Notes: generated by a model from the sequence alone, not told the origin. Positions 34,729 through 44,319 are shown, counted from the stretch's first letter. The stretch is DNA of 64,000 nt from Bauldia sp. (GCA_037200845.1 JBBCGQ010000001.1:2108001-2172000); one strand, 5' to 3'. Made by a program: numbers and translations.

Positions 34729-36885
34729 CTACGCCGCCTCGCCCGAGGCCATGTCCGCCCGCTCGCCCGAATGCGGCGACGGCGGATCGACCACCAGCAG
34801 CATGATCTCCGCGTCCGACACGTCGCCGATGCGGTCGAACGCATTGACCGTGCGCGGATCGCTGGCGCCGAATTCCGAGACGACCATCGCCGCGCCGCAG
34901 GCCGGACCGACGACGCCGATCATCTCGTCGCTGGCATCGAGCAGCACGTAGTCGTAGGTCAGCGTCAGCGCGGAGAGCACCGTCTCCAGCCGCTCGTCAT
35001 CGAGAAGATCGCGGCCGAGCGGCTTGCGGCCGGCGGGGATGAAATGCACCCGCGACTTGCGATCGCGGAAGATGACCTGCGCGAACGACGCGTCGCCGTC
35101 GAACAGATCGGCGAAGCCGGGGAGATCGGGTCCCTCCCCCATCGACGCGGCATCGGCGCCGTCGCCGCGGAAATCGACCAGCACGACGCGCGCATCGGTA
35201 CGCGCCAGCGCGCGGGCGAGCGCCACCGCACCGAGCGGTCGGCCGTCGCTGTCGCTGCCCTCGGCGAGCGTGACCAGGATGCGTTTGGCGCCGGTCTCGA
35301 CCACCTGATGCGTGATCTGCTTCAGCGACTCCTCGACGCGGTCGATCATCTCGGGAACCAGCGTCGGCTCCTTCGGCATCATGCGGCGCACGCTGTGATC
35401 GTCGGCCCAGCGCGAATGGCCGTCGACCGGCTTGGCGTCCGGCACCTGCGGCAGCGCCTCGGCGAAGGTGACGCCGCGCATCGGCCGGCCGCTGGCGAGT
35501 TCGCGCAGGAGCAGGAAGGCGATCGCCAGGATCAGCGCCGCGAAGGTCGCGGCGAGCGTCATCGGCGTCTTCTTCGGGAAGTCGGGATCGTTGGCGACCG
35601 AGGCGCGCGAGATGATGCGCGCGTCGGCCGGCAGGTCGTTGCCCTGCTCGCGCGCCAGCGCCTCGCGATAGCGGCCGAGATACGACTCGAGCAAGTCGCG
35701 GTCGGCGGCCGCCTCGCGCTCCAGCGCGCGCAGTTCCACGCCATCGTCGCCGGCCGTAGCGGCGGTCTGCTTCAGGCCGACGAGGCCGTTCTGGATCTCG
35801 TCTTCCCGCGCGGCCGCGAGCTTCGCCTCGCCTTCGAGCGAGTCGAGAATCTTGCGCGCCTCGCCGGCGATCTGGTCGTCGAGGCCGACAAGCTGCGCAT
35901 TCAACTCGCGCATCTTGGGGTGCGCCGGCAGCAGCGTCGCGTTGAGCTGCGCGATCTGCGCCCGCAGCGCCACTTCCTGGCCTATCAGGTTCTGGATGAG
36001 CTGAGAGTTGAGGACGTCGCTGACGTTCGGCACGTTGTTCGACTGCAGCGCCTGCCGTATCTGCGAAGCCTTCGCCTCGGCGTCGGCGCGGGCAGCGCGC
36101 GTGCGGGTGAGTTCCGCGTTGAGGTCGGAGAGCTGCTGCTGCGGCAGCGTCGTGGTCGCCGTGCCAGTCCCACCGCTGCTCGTGTCGAACAGATCGTGCA
36201 TCGAGCGATACGTCTCGACCTTCGCTTCCGCCGCCTGCACCTTGCCGCGGAGATCGACGATCTGGTCGGACAGCCACTGCGCCGCATCGGCGGTCGTGTC
36301 GTGCTTCGCCGCCTGCTGGAGCGTCAGGTACTCGGCGGCGACGGCGTTGGCGACGTCGGCGGCGAGCTTCGGATCGGTCGATTCAAAGTCGATGCCGATG
36401 ACCCGCGAATTGTCGACGGCGTAGACCGTCAGCTTCTGGTAGTAGGCGTCGAGCACGCGATCTTCCGAGACCGCGGTGCTGTCCGGCTTCGAGAGGCCGA
36501 CCTTCTGCAGCAGCTTGGTGATCAGCGACGGGTTCGCCTTCGGGTCGAACTCCGGCTTGTGGATAAGGTCGAGCTTGCGCACCACCGCCAGCGCCAAATC
36601 GCGCGAGCGGATCAACTGCACCTGGCTGGTGATCGCCTGCTGGTCGATGGCGCTCGCGGCATCGTTCGCGCTTTGCGTCGGCGCGGTCAGGCTGGTCTCG
36701 CCGGACTGGATGAGCAGCGTCGTCTCGGACTTGTAGACCGGCGCAAGCTGCGCCAGCAGCGTGTAGGTGCCGATCGCGACCAGCACGACGAAGACAATGA
36801 GATACGGCAGGCGCTGGCGAAGCGCCCCGAGCAATGCCTTGAAGTCGACCTCCACGTCCGTCGCCGGGACCGGCTGGTTTTCCAT
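34729..36885 (-). CDS. Wzz/ExoP-like polysaccharide co-polymerase with degraded kinase domain
   Basis: A 718-residue inner-membrane protein: membrane helix near residues 28-48 (YLIVFVVLVAIGTYTLLA), large periplasmic Wzz domain with coiled coil, second helix (MTLAATFAALILAIAFLLL) and a C-terminal cytoplasmic tyrosine-kinase-like domain. In active kinases the P-loop reads GEGKST; here residues ~537-555 read AEGSDSDGRPLG, with no GK[ST]. The tyrosine cluster at the C-terminus is also absent. It controls chain length and export of an exopolysaccharide, but probably without autophosphorylation. Confidence 0.88.
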   Translation of the reverse strand: MENQPVPATDVEVDFKALLGALRQRLPYLIVFVVLVAIGTYTLLAQLAPVYKSETTLLIQSGETSLTAPTQSANDAASAIDQQAITSQVQLIRSRDLALAVVRKLDLIHKPEFDPKANPSLITKLLQKVGLSKPDSTAVSEDRVLDAYYQKLTVYAVDNSRVIGIDFESTDPKLAADVANAVAAEYLTLQQAAKHDTTADAAQWLSDQIVDLRGKVQAAEAKVETYRSMHDLFDTSSGGTGTATTTLPQQQLSDLNAELTRTRAARADAEAKASQIRQALQSNNVPNVSDVLNSQLIQNLIGQEVALRAQIAQLNATLLPAHPKMRELNAQLVGLDDQIAGEARKILDSLEGEAKLAAAREDEIQNGLVGLKQTAATAGDDGVELRALEREAAADRDLLESYLGRYREALAREQGNDLPADARIISRASVANDPDFPKKTPMTLAATFAALILAIAFLLLRELASGRPMRGVTFAEALPQVPDAKPVDGHSRWADDHSVRRMMPKEPTLVPEMIDRVEESLKQITHQVVETGAKRILVTLAEGSDSDGRPLGAVALARALARTDARVVLVDFRGDGADAASMGEGPDLPGFADLFDGDASFAQVIFRDRKSRVHFIPAGRKPLGRDLLDDERLETVLSALTLTYDYVLLDASDEMIGVVGPACGAAMVVSEFGASDPRTVNAFDRIGDVSDAEIMLLVVDPPSPHSGERADMASGEAA

Positions 36886-36981
36886 GGCGCGAGACTCACC
36901 TTCCCAGAGCTTCTTTGCCGGGATGATGGGGAGTTATGGTAATCACATCGTTAATTTTGGCTCATGAGCAGTATACCTTCG

Positions 36982-36997
36982 GTTAAGCTTGCTTAAC
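36982..36997. promoter_or_regulatory. palindrome in divergent exopolysaccharide promoter region
   Basis: GTTAAGC-TT-GCTTAAC, a perfect 16-base palindrome in an AT-rich stretch between the divergent ExoP-like and Wza-like genes. A candidate operator; no regulator gene is adjacent. Confidence 0.5.
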
Positions 36998-37107
36998 AAT
37001 GTATTAGCGGCGCCGGATACGAAGGAAACCAAGTGTTCATTTTTACGGCGCGTTAACCATACGGGCTCGATCATCCGGCCAGAGATTCTCCCGAGGCCAA
37101 AGCCCCG

Positions 37108-37665
37108 ATGCGCCTGCACGCCCTGCCCCTGCTTCTCGGCCTCGTGCTGCTCACCGGCTGTGCCGGCACGCCCTACGTTCCCGACGCTACGCATGCGGAA
37201 CTCGTCGCGCCCTACCAGCTCGACGCCGGCGACCAGTTGCGCGTCATCGTGTTCGGCCAGGACGATCTCTCCAACACCTACCTCGTCGACCAGTCGGGCC
37301 ATATCGCCATGCCGCTGATCGGCAGCGTGCCGGCGCGCGGGCTGACCACCGCCGCCGTCGAGGCCGAGGTCACGCGGCGCCTCGCCGCACAATATCTCCG
37401 CCACCCGGACGTCTCGGTCGAGGTCGGGCAGTATCGTCCGTTCTTCGCGATGGGCGAGGTCGGCACGCCCGGCCAGTTCGCCTTCCTCCCCGGCATGACC
37501 ATCCAGCAGGCGATCGCGGTCGCCGGCGGCTTCACGCCGCGCGCCGATAAATACACCGTCGAGGTGACGCGCAGCTACGGCGGCCGCGTCGAATCGGCGC
37601 GTTTGAAACTTTCCGATCCGATCATGCCCGGCGATACGATCTACGTGCGCGAGCGCATCATCTGA
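37108..37665 (+). CDS. polysaccharide export lipoprotein, Wza family
   Basis: A 185-residue outer-membrane lipoprotein: signal and lipobox LLTGC (Cys about residue 18), then the Poly_export domain (YQLDAGDQLRVIVFGQDDLS) and an SLBB domain (FFAMGEVGTPGQFAFLPGMTIQQAI). It forms the export channel with the ExoP-like protein. Shorter than Wza (about 380 residues), like the GumB/ExoF short forms. First gene of the plus-strand exopolysaccharide operon. Confidence 0.88.
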   Translation: MRLHALPLLLGLVLLTGCAGTPYVPDATHAELVAPYQLDAGDQLRVIVFGQDDLSNTYLVDQSGHIAMPLIGSVPARGLTTAAVEAEVTRRLAAQYLRHPDVSVEVGQYRPFFAMGEVGTPGQFAFLPGMTIQQAIAVAGGFTPRADKYTVEVTRSYGGRVESARLKLSDPIMPGDTIYVRERII

Positions 37666-37671
37666 ACCGCG

Positions 37672-38853
37672 ATGCGAAACGATGAGCTTCGGCAGATGAT
37701 AGCGGGAAGCGGCCGGCCCAATGCCCCGGCGCCGCTCCGCATCATTCACATGCTGCAGAAGCCCGGCGGCGGCGTTCTTCGCCACGTCGGCGATCTCGTC
37801 GAGGCGCAGCACAAGGCCGGCAACCACGTCGGCATTCTCTGCGACACGATCGACGGCGACGGCAACGAGGCGGAGGTTTTCGCCCATCTCGAGCCGATGC
37901 TGGCGCTCGGCCTCATCCGCGAGCCGATGCGCCACGGCATCACGAACGCCCGCGGATTCCTGGCTCTTGCCGAGCGCATCGGCAAACTCGATCTCGATAT
38001 TCTGCACGGCCACGGCGCCCGCGGCGGCGCCTACGCGCGGACGATCGGCACACGCTTGCGGGCATCTGGTTCCCGCGTATCCCGCATCTACACCCCGCAC
38101 GGCGGCCGGCTGCACGCCGACCCGCGCAGTTTCCGCGGCCGCGCCGCGCTGCGCTGGGAGCGCTGGCTGGCGCGCTTCACCGATGCGTTCATCTTCGTCA
38201 GCGAATTCGAGCGCGATGCGTTCCTGGCCAAGGTCGCCAAGACCACACGGCCAGTGGTCGTCGCCTACAACGGGCTGAAGCCGGACGACTTCGCGCCGGT
38301 CATCCCGGCGGCGGCGGCGCGCGACTTCGCTTTCATCGGAGCGCTCCGCGACCACAAGGGGCCGGATCTGTTCATCGGCGCCCTCGCCCTCATCCGCCAC
38401 CGCAGCGGCAAGGCGCCGACGGCGGTGATCGTCGGGTCGGGTCCGGACGAGCAGAAGTACCGCACCGTCGTCTCCGAGCTCGGCCTCACCGACGACGTCG
38501 AGTTCCATACCGCGCGGCCAGCGCGCGACGCGATGACGCTGGCGCGCACCGTCGTCGTTCCCTCGCGGCTGGAATCGATGCCCTACATCGTGCTCGACGC
38601 GATCGCCGCGGGCATGCCGCTGGTCGCGACCCGCGTCGGCGGCATCCCCGAAATCTTCGGCGCCGACGCCGATCGCCTGGTGCCGCCGAACGATGCGCTG
38701 GCGCTCGCCGATGCGATGGCGGCGGTTCTGGCGGCTCCCGGCGCGGCGCTCGCCAAGGCCGCGGCGCTCAACATCCGCATCCGTTCGATCTTCACGGTCG
38801 AGGCGATGGCGGCGACGGTCGAGGGCGTCTACCGCGCCCACGCGCCGCATTAA
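37672..38853 (+). CDS. GT4-family glycosyltransferase
   Basis: A 393-residue GT-B glycosyltransferase. N-terminal IIHMLQKPGGGVLRHVGDLVEAQ and IYTPHGGRLH; C-terminal FIGALRDHKGPDLFI, VVPSRLESMPYIVLDAIAAGMPLVATRVGGIPE with the E-x7-E donor site. It would add a sugar to the lipid-linked repeat unit on the cytoplasmic face. It starts 6 bases after the export lipoprotein gene. Clearly a paralogue of the next gene. Confidence 0.88.
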   Translation: MRNDELRQMIAGSGRPNAPAPLRIIHMLQKPGGGVLRHVGDLVEAQHKAGNHVGILCDTIDGDGNEAEVFAHLEPMLALGLIREPMRHGITNARGFLALAERIGKLDLDILHGHGARGGAYARTIGTRLRASGSRVSRIYTPHGGRLHADPRSFRGRAALRWERWLARFTDAFIFVSEFERDAFLAKVAKTTRPVVVAYNGLKPDDFAPVIPAAAARDFAFIGALRDHKGPDLFIGALALIRHRSGKAPTAVIVGSGPDEQKYRTVVSELGLTDDVEFHTARPARDAMTLARTVVVPSRLESMPYIVLDAIAAGMPLVATRVGGIPEIFGADADRLVPPNDALALADAMAAVLAAPGAALAKAAALNIRIRSIFTVEAMAATVEGVYRAHAPH

Positions 38854-38965
38854 GATTAACCGCAGGTTTAACGGACAAAACAGAACGAATTTAGCTACTT
38901 AGGCAGGCGTTTCCCGCCTGTCCGCACTATCTCGCGGCTAGGCCAACTCGCGGGATTTGCGGCCC

Positions 38966-40186
38966 ATGAACCAGTACGCCAAGCACACCGAATCCATCGC
39001 CCGCCTCCCGGCATCGTCCGTGATCGGCCCGCACGGGTTGGTGCGCGCCGAACGCCCGCTGCGGATCGTGCACTGCTTCCGCTCACCGGTCGGCGGATTG
39101 TTCCGCCACGTCCGCGACCTCGTCGAGGCGCAGCGCAGGGCCGGCCACGACGTCGCCATAGTCTGCGACTCCTCCACCGGCGGCGCCTTCGAGGAGCGGC
39201 TGTTCGCCGAGATCGCTCCGACGCTGTCGCTGGGCCTCCACCGTTTTCCGATGACGCGCGAGGTTTCGCTCGCCGACGCAGCCGCTGCCTGGCGCGCGCT
39301 GGGCGAAATCCGCGCGCTAGGGCCGGACGTGATCCACGCCCACGGCGCCAAGGGCGGCGCCTACGCCCGCATCATCGGCACGCTGCTCCGCGCGACCGGC
39401 ACGCGCGTCGCCCGCATCTACACGCCGCACGGCGGCAGCCTGCACTACGATCCGCAGAGCCGGCAGGGCAAAGCCTACTTCGCGATGGAACGCCTGCTCG
39501 GCCACATGACCGACGCGTTCGTCTTCGTCAGCCAGTACGAGGCCGATGCCTACATCGCCAAGGTCGGCAAGCCGAAGGCGCCGGTGGCGATCGCGCTGAA
39601 CGGCCTCCGCGAGGAGGAGTTCGACGTCGTCACGCCCGATGCCGATGCCCGCGACTTCCTGTTCATCGGCATGATGCGCAGCCTCAAGGGGCCGGAAGAT
39701 TTCATTCGCGCCCTGGCGCTGATCCGCGAACGCACCGGCCGCGCGCCGACGGCATGGATGGTCGGCGACGGCGACGAGAAGCCGTGGTTCCGCCAACTGG
39801 CCAAGGTGCTGAACCTCGACAAGGCCATCGCCTTCCGCGACGCCATGCCGGCGCGCCAGGCCTTCGCCCTCGCCCACGCAGTCGTGGCGCCCTCGCGGGC
39901 CGAGTCGATGCCGTACCTGATCCTGGAATCCATCGCCGCCGGAATGCCGACCATCGCCACGCGCGTCGGCGGCCTGCCGGAAATCTTCGGCGCCGAGTCC
40001 GATCGCCTGGTGCCGGCGCAGAATCCCGCCGCGCTCGCCGACGCGATGATGCGCGCGCTGGACGATCCGGCCGGAGCCCCCGCCGACGCGGCGCGCCTGC
40101 GCGCCATGATCCGTCCCCGCTTCGCCGTCGAAGCAATGGCCGCGACCGTGGCCGGCGCCTACGCGCGGGTGGTGACGCCACGTTAA
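38966..40186 (+). CDS. GT4-family glycosyltransferase (tandem paralogue)
   Basis: A 406-residue GT-B glycosyltransferase sharing HVRDLVEAQ, HAHGAKGGAYARIIGT, RIYTPHGGSLHYDP, NGLREEEFD and the AVVAPSRAESMPYLILESIAAGMPTIATRVGG donor site with the preceding gene. ATG 38966 was chosen over an in-frame TTG three codons upstream. The 112-base gap after the first copy, which is longer than other gaps in this operon, may hold a separate promoter. Confidence 0.88.
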   Translation: MNQYAKHTESIARLPASSVIGPHGLVRAERPLRIVHCFRSPVGGLFRHVRDLVEAQRRAGHDVAIVCDSSTGGAFEERLFAEIAPTLSLGLHRFPMTREVSLADAAAAWRALGEIRALGPDVIHAHGAKGGAYARIIGTLLRATGTRVARIYTPHGGSLHYDPQSRQGKAYFAMERLLGHMTDAFVFVSQYEADAYIAKVGKPKAPVAIALNGLREEEFDVVTPDADARDFLFIGMMRSLKGPEDFIRALALIRERTGRAPTAWMVGDGDEKPWFRQLAKVLNLDKAIAFRDAMPARQAFALAHAVVAPSRAESMPYLILESIAAGMPTIATRVGGLPEIFGAESDRLVPAQNPAALADAMMRALDDPAGAPADAARLRAMIRPRFAVEAMAATVAGAYARVVTPR

Positions 40187-40281
40187 CGACGCCCGGTGAG
40201 CGACACACCGTTCCGAGTGACCGGCAAGCGTTTGTTAGCCGGGGGAAGCATAGGCCCTTAGCCAGGGAAGAAACGGCGGGA

Positions 40282-41838
40282 ATGAACGAGACCGTGACTC
40301 ACACCACAGACCCCGGCATCCACGCCAGCGCCGTCACCGCCGATAGCGCCGTCGTCGCCACGCCCGTCGGCGCGCCGCGCGTCGCCGTCCTTTCCGCCGC
40401 CGCCCGCGCCGCCGCCGCGACGCTCGCCCGCCGCTCGCTGTCGCCGGTCATCTTCACCGGCGCCGCGCGGCTGCTCGAGTTCACCGTGCTCCTGGCGCTC
40501 GGCGCCGTCATCTACGCCGTCTACGTCGTGCCGACCGACGGCTTCGACTCGTTCTACGCCGTGCCGCTGATCGGCGGTTCGCTTGCCGCGCTGTTCATCA
40601 TCCAGGCCGCCGACGGCTACACCATCGCCGCGCTCCGCCATGGCGTGCTCCGCCTCGGCCGCGTCTGGCTCGCCTGGACCGGCGTGTTCGCCATCTTCGG
40701 CGCCATCGCCTTCCTCACCAAATCAGGCGACGCCTATTCGCGCGTGTGGATCATCACGTGGTACTTCGCCGGCCTGGCGGCCATCGCCGTGGTCCGCCCG
40801 TCGATCGCGGCCTTTGCCCGGCGCTGGACCGAGTCCGGCCTGCTCGAGCGGCGCGCCATCGTCGTCGGCGGCGGCGCCGCGGCCGAGGAGCTGATCAGCG
40901 CGCTGGCGAGCGAGCCCGACAACGATATCCGCATCTGCGGCATCTTCGACGACCGCAAGGACGACCGCTCGCCCTCCGTCGTCGCCGGCTACCCGAAGCT
41001 CGGCACGGTCGCCGAGCTGGTCGATTTCGGCCGCATCGCCCACGTCGATCTGCTCATCGTCGCGCTGCCGCTGACCGCCGAGACCCGCCTGCTGCAGATG
41101 CTGAAGCAGCTCTGGGTGCTGCCGGTCGACATCCGCCTGTCGGCGCACGCCAACAAGCTGCGCTTCCGCCCGCGCTCGTATTCCTTCATCGGCACGCTGC
41201 CGTTCCTCGACGTCTTCGACAAGCCGATCACCGACTGGAACTCGCTGCTGAAGCGGATGTTCGATATCGCCGTCGGGTCGCTGGCGCTGCTGCTGCTGTC
41301 GCCGATCATGCTGGCGACCGCCATCGCGATCCGCCTGGAAAGCCCGGGACCGGTGTTCTTCCGCCAGAAGCGCTACGGCTTCAACAACGAGGTCATCGAC
41401 GTCTGGAAGTTCCGCTCGATGTACCACCGCTTCGCCGACCCGCTGGCGAAGAAGGTCGTGACCAAGAACGATCCGCGCGTCACCCGCGTCGGCCGCTTCA
41501 TCCGCCGCGCCTCGATCGACGAGCTGCCGCAATTGTTCAACGTCATTCGCGGCGAGCTGTCGCTGGTCGGCCCGCGGCCCCACGCCGTCAACGCCCATAC
41601 CGCGGAGCGCCTGTTCGAGCAGGTCGTCGACGGCTACTTCGCCCGCCATCGCGTCAAGCCCGGCGTCACCGGCTGGGCGCAGATCAACGGCTGGCGCGGC
41701 GAGATCGACACGCCGGAGAAAATCCGCCGGCGCACCGAGTACGACCTCGACTACATCGAGAACTGGTCGGTGATGTTCGACATCAAGATCCTGGCGCTGA
41801 CGCCGTTCCGCCTGTTCGACAAGACGGGGGCGTATTGA
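40282..41838 (+). CDS. undecaprenyl-phosphate sugar phosphotransferase, WcaJ-like
   Basis: A 518-residue initiating enzyme: N-terminal four to five membrane helices, a CoA-binding-like Rossmann domain (RRAIVVGGGAAAEELI), and the C-terminal bacterial sugar transferase domain (SLLKRMFDIAVGSLALLLLSP, WKFRSMYHRF, RRASIDELPQLFNVIRGELSL, GPRPHA, VKPGVTGWAQING). It transfers the first sugar-1-phosphate, probably glucose or galactose, to undecaprenyl phosphate. Start chosen at ATG 40282 with GGCGGGA upstream. Its stop overlaps the next start (TTGA). Confidence 0.93.
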   Translation: MNETVTHTTDPGIHASAVTADSAVVATPVGAPRVAVLSAAARAAAATLARRSLSPVIFTGAARLLEFTVLLALGAVIYAVYVVPTDGFDSFYAVPLIGGSLAALFIIQAADGYTIAALRHGVLRLGRVWLAWTGVFAIFGAIAFLTKSGDAYSRVWIITWYFAGLAAIAVVRPSIAAFARRWTESGLLERRAIVVGGGAAAEELISALASEPDNDIRICGIFDDRKDDRSPSVVAGYPKLGTVAELVDFGRIAHVDLLIVALPLTAETRLLQMLKQLWVLPVDIRLSAHANKLRFRPRSYSFIGTLPFLDVFDKPITDWNSLLKRMFDIAVGSLALLLLSPIMLATAIAIRLESPGPVFFRQKRYGFNNEVIDVWKFRSMYHRFADPLAKKVVTKNDPRVTRVGRFIRRASIDELPQLFNVIRGELSLVGPRPHAVNAHTAERLFEQVVDGYFARHRVKPGVTGWAQINGWRGEIDTPEKIRRRTEYDLDYIENWSVMFDIKILALTPFRLFDKTGAY

Positions 41839-43109
41839 GCGCGCTCGCGCTCGACGGCAGCGCCGCGGCGCCGGTGCGCTGGCGCGCCGGCCTGCGCATT
41901 GCCGACCTTGCCGTTGCGGCCATCGTGTTCCTTGGCGGCTTCGTCATCTTCGAGCCGGCGCCGTACGAGCTGCTGCTTGTCCCGACCCTTATCGTCTGGG
42001 CCGTCTTCGGCATGCGCCTCAATCTCTACACGCTGCCGCTCACCGTCCTGCTGCTCTGCTACCTCGCCGGCGGGTGGCTGTCGTTCACCCAGATCGACGC
42101 CTTCAACAAGCCGTTCATCTACATGGCGACGACGACGTTCCTCGCCGCCTCCTCGGTGTTCTTCGCCGCCGTCATCATGGAGAATCCGGCGCGGCGCATG
42201 GAGATCATCAAGAATGCCTACGTCGCCTCGGCCGTGATCGCGGCGGCGATCGGGGTGCTCGCATACTTCGAGATTTTGCCGCACTCCGATCTGTTCAAGC
42301 GGTACGACCGCGCCATGGGTCCCTTCCAGGACCCCAACGTCTTCGCCCCCTTCCTCGTGCTGCCGCTCTGCTTCCTGGCGCGCGACATCCTCACGCGCAA
42401 ACTGCGCGAGTCGCTGTGGGAGATCCCGGCGTTTCTCATCATCCTGCTCGCGACCTTCCTTGCCTTCTCGCGCGCCGCGTGGGGGCTCGCGGTCTTCGGC
42501 GTCCTTGTCGTCGCCTACCTCGCCTTCGTCGAATCGCAGCGCTCGCTGATGCGCTTCCGCCTCGTCGCCTATCTCGTCGGCGGCGGCGCCGCGGTGATGA
42601 TGATGCTGGCGGTGGCGATCAGCATCCCCGCCGTCCGCGACCTCTACGTCCAGCGCGCCCACGTCGTGCAGGATTACGACGAGGGCCGCCTCGGCCGCTT
42701 CGAGCGCCAGGAGATCGGCTTCTTCCTGATCCAGCAGCGCCCATTCGGCCTCGGCCCCTTCGAGCTCGGCAAGCAGCTCGGCGAAGACGAGCACAACATG
42801 TGGCTCAAAGGGTTCACCGTCTACGGCTGGCTCGGCGGCTTCTCGTACATCATCCTGGTGCTGTGGACGCTCGCCGCCTCCGCGCCTCTTCTCTTCAAGC
42901 CGCGACCGTGGACGCCGATCGTGCAGAGCGCCTTCGCCGTCTACCTCGGCCACGTGCTGCTGATGCACAGCGTCATCGATAACGACCACTGGCGCCATCT
43001 CTTCCTGCTCTACGGCATCCTGTGGGGCGCGATCGGCACCGAACGCATGCTCCATCGCGAGCAGCGCCGGACGGCTACCGCCGCCACCGCACTTGCCGCG
43101 CGCAATTAA
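41835..43109 (+). CDS. O-antigen ligase/Wzy-like polymerase
   Basis: A 424-residue protein with about eleven to twelve membrane helices and a large periplasmic loop (residues ~265-320), as in the Wzy_C/O-antigen ligase family. AMGPFQDPNVFAPFLVLP and the later LGEDEHNMWLKGFTVYGW match the R-x-x-G...H-N motif areas of that family. It probably polymerises the repeat units. TTG 41835 overlaps the previous stop; no ATG near the N-terminus gives a complete first helix. Confidence 0.82.
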   Translation: MSALALDGSAAAPVRWRAGLRIADLAVAAIVFLGGFVIFEPAPYELLLVPTLIVWAVFGMRLNLYTLPLTVLLLCYLAGGWLSFTQIDAFNKPFIYMATTTFLAASSVFFAAVIMENPARRMEIIKNAYVASAVIAAAIGVLAYFEILPHSDLFKRYDRAMGPFQDPNVFAPFLVLPLCFLARDILTRKLRESLWEIPAFLIILLATFLAFSRAAWGLAVFGVLVVAYLAFVESQRSLMRFRLVAYLVGGGAAVMMMLAVAISIPAVRDLYVQRAHVVQDYDEGRLGRFERQEIGFFLIQQRPFGLGPFELGKQLGEDEHNMWLKGFTVYGWLGGFSYIILVLWTLAASAPLLFKPRPWTPIVQSAFAVYLGHVLLMHSVIDNDHWRHLFLLYGILWGAIGTERMLHREQRRTATAATALAARN

Positions 43110-43191
43110 CTCTCCTCGCGGGCTTCGCTTTCGGCGCAACCATCGATCGCATAAGCCTGAGAGCGGAGGCGCAAAACGGACGGGGCATGAC

Positions 43192-44313
43192 GTGAAGCGC
43201 GAAAACCGCATCGAGACGCTCGACCTGCTGCGCCTGCTCGCCGCCTTCTCGGTCGTCGCCTACCACTACACCTTCCGCGGCGCCGCCGCCGACGACATGA
43301 CGTGGCTCTCGCTGCCCGCGCTGACGCCGGTCACCAAGTACTGCTACCTCGGCGTCCAGCTTTTCTTCGTCATCAGCGGCTTCGTCATCGCCTATTCGGC
43401 GGAAGGCCGCACGGCAAAACAGTTCGTCGTCGCCCGCGCCGCCCGCATCTACCCGGGCTTCATCGCCTGCATGACGCTGACGTTCGTCGCGACCATCGCC
43501 ATCGGCGCACCGCGCTTCACCGCGACCGGCGGGCAGTGGCTGGCGAATCTTTTGATCTTCTCGCCGGCGCTCAAGCAACCGTTCATGGACGGCGCCTACT
43601 GGTCGATCGTCTACGAGATCATCTTCTACGGCTGGGTGCTGGTCCTGATCGCGACCGGCCTCTTCGCCCGCCGGCTGCCCATCGTGCTGGCGATCTGGCT
43701 CGCCCTGTCGCTGGTCAACGAGATGTTCCTGCACTCGGTGCCGCTGCGCCGTCTCTTCCTCACCGACGACAGCGGCTTCTTCGCCGCCGGCATCGCGCTC
43801 TACCTTCTCTTCACCGGCAACCGCACGTTCGCCACGTTCCTGCTGCTCGCCGTCGCGACGATCGTCGGCGCCAAGGAAGCCACGATCGGCGCCGAATGGC
43901 AGCGCACGCACTTCGGCATCCCGTTCTCCGACGCCGTCATCGTCGCGATCAGCTTCGCGACCGTCGCGCTGGTGGCGCTAAGCCTCATCCCGCGCCGCCT
44001 GCCGCTTCCCGCCGCGCTGGTCTTCGCGCTGGGCGGCCTCACCTACCCGCTCTACCTCCTGCACCAGCACCTGGGCTTCATGATATTCAACCGGTTAGAG
44101 GGCGCCGCTGCGCCTCCCGCCGCGATCGCCGCCGGCACGCTGCTCGCCATCCTCGCGCTGTCGTACCTGATCTTCCGGTTCGTCGAACGGCCGGGCCAAC
44201 GCCTGCTGAAAGCGACGCTGCCCCAGATTCTCGTCTGGCCGCCACGGCTGCCGTCGCGATCGCGGGCAACGCCGACATCCACGACACGGCCCGCCGGCGC
44301 CGAGGCGCCCTGA
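43192..44313 (+). CDS. acyltransferase 3 family membrane protein
   Basis: A 373-residue OafA/YrhL-type integral membrane acyltransferase with about ten helices. RIETLDLLRLLAAFSVVAYHY is the family start with the conserved R and H; QLFFVISGFVIAYS follows. It likely O-acetylates the exopolysaccharide. The frame upstream of GTG 43192 has no family sequence; an ATG at 43187 is out of frame. It is the last gene of the locus. Confidence 0.87.
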   Translation: MKRENRIETLDLLRLLAAFSVVAYHYTFRGAAADDMTWLSLPALTPVTKYCYLGVQLFFVISGFVIAYSAEGRTAKQFVVARAARIYPGFIACMTLTFVATIAIGAPRFTATGGQWLANLLIFSPALKQPFMDGAYWSIVYEIIFYGWVLVLIATGLFARRLPIVLAIWLALSLVNEMFLHSVPLRRLFLTDDSGFFAAGIALYLLFTGNRTFATFLLLAVATIVGAKEATIGAEWQRTHFGIPFSDAVIVAISFATVALVALSLIPRRLPLPAALVFALGGLTYPLYLLHQHLGFMIFNRLEGAAAPPAAIAAGTLLAILALSYLIFRFVERPGQRLLKATLPQILVWPPRLPSRSRATPTSTTRPAGAEAP

Positions 44314-44319
44314 GGCGCG

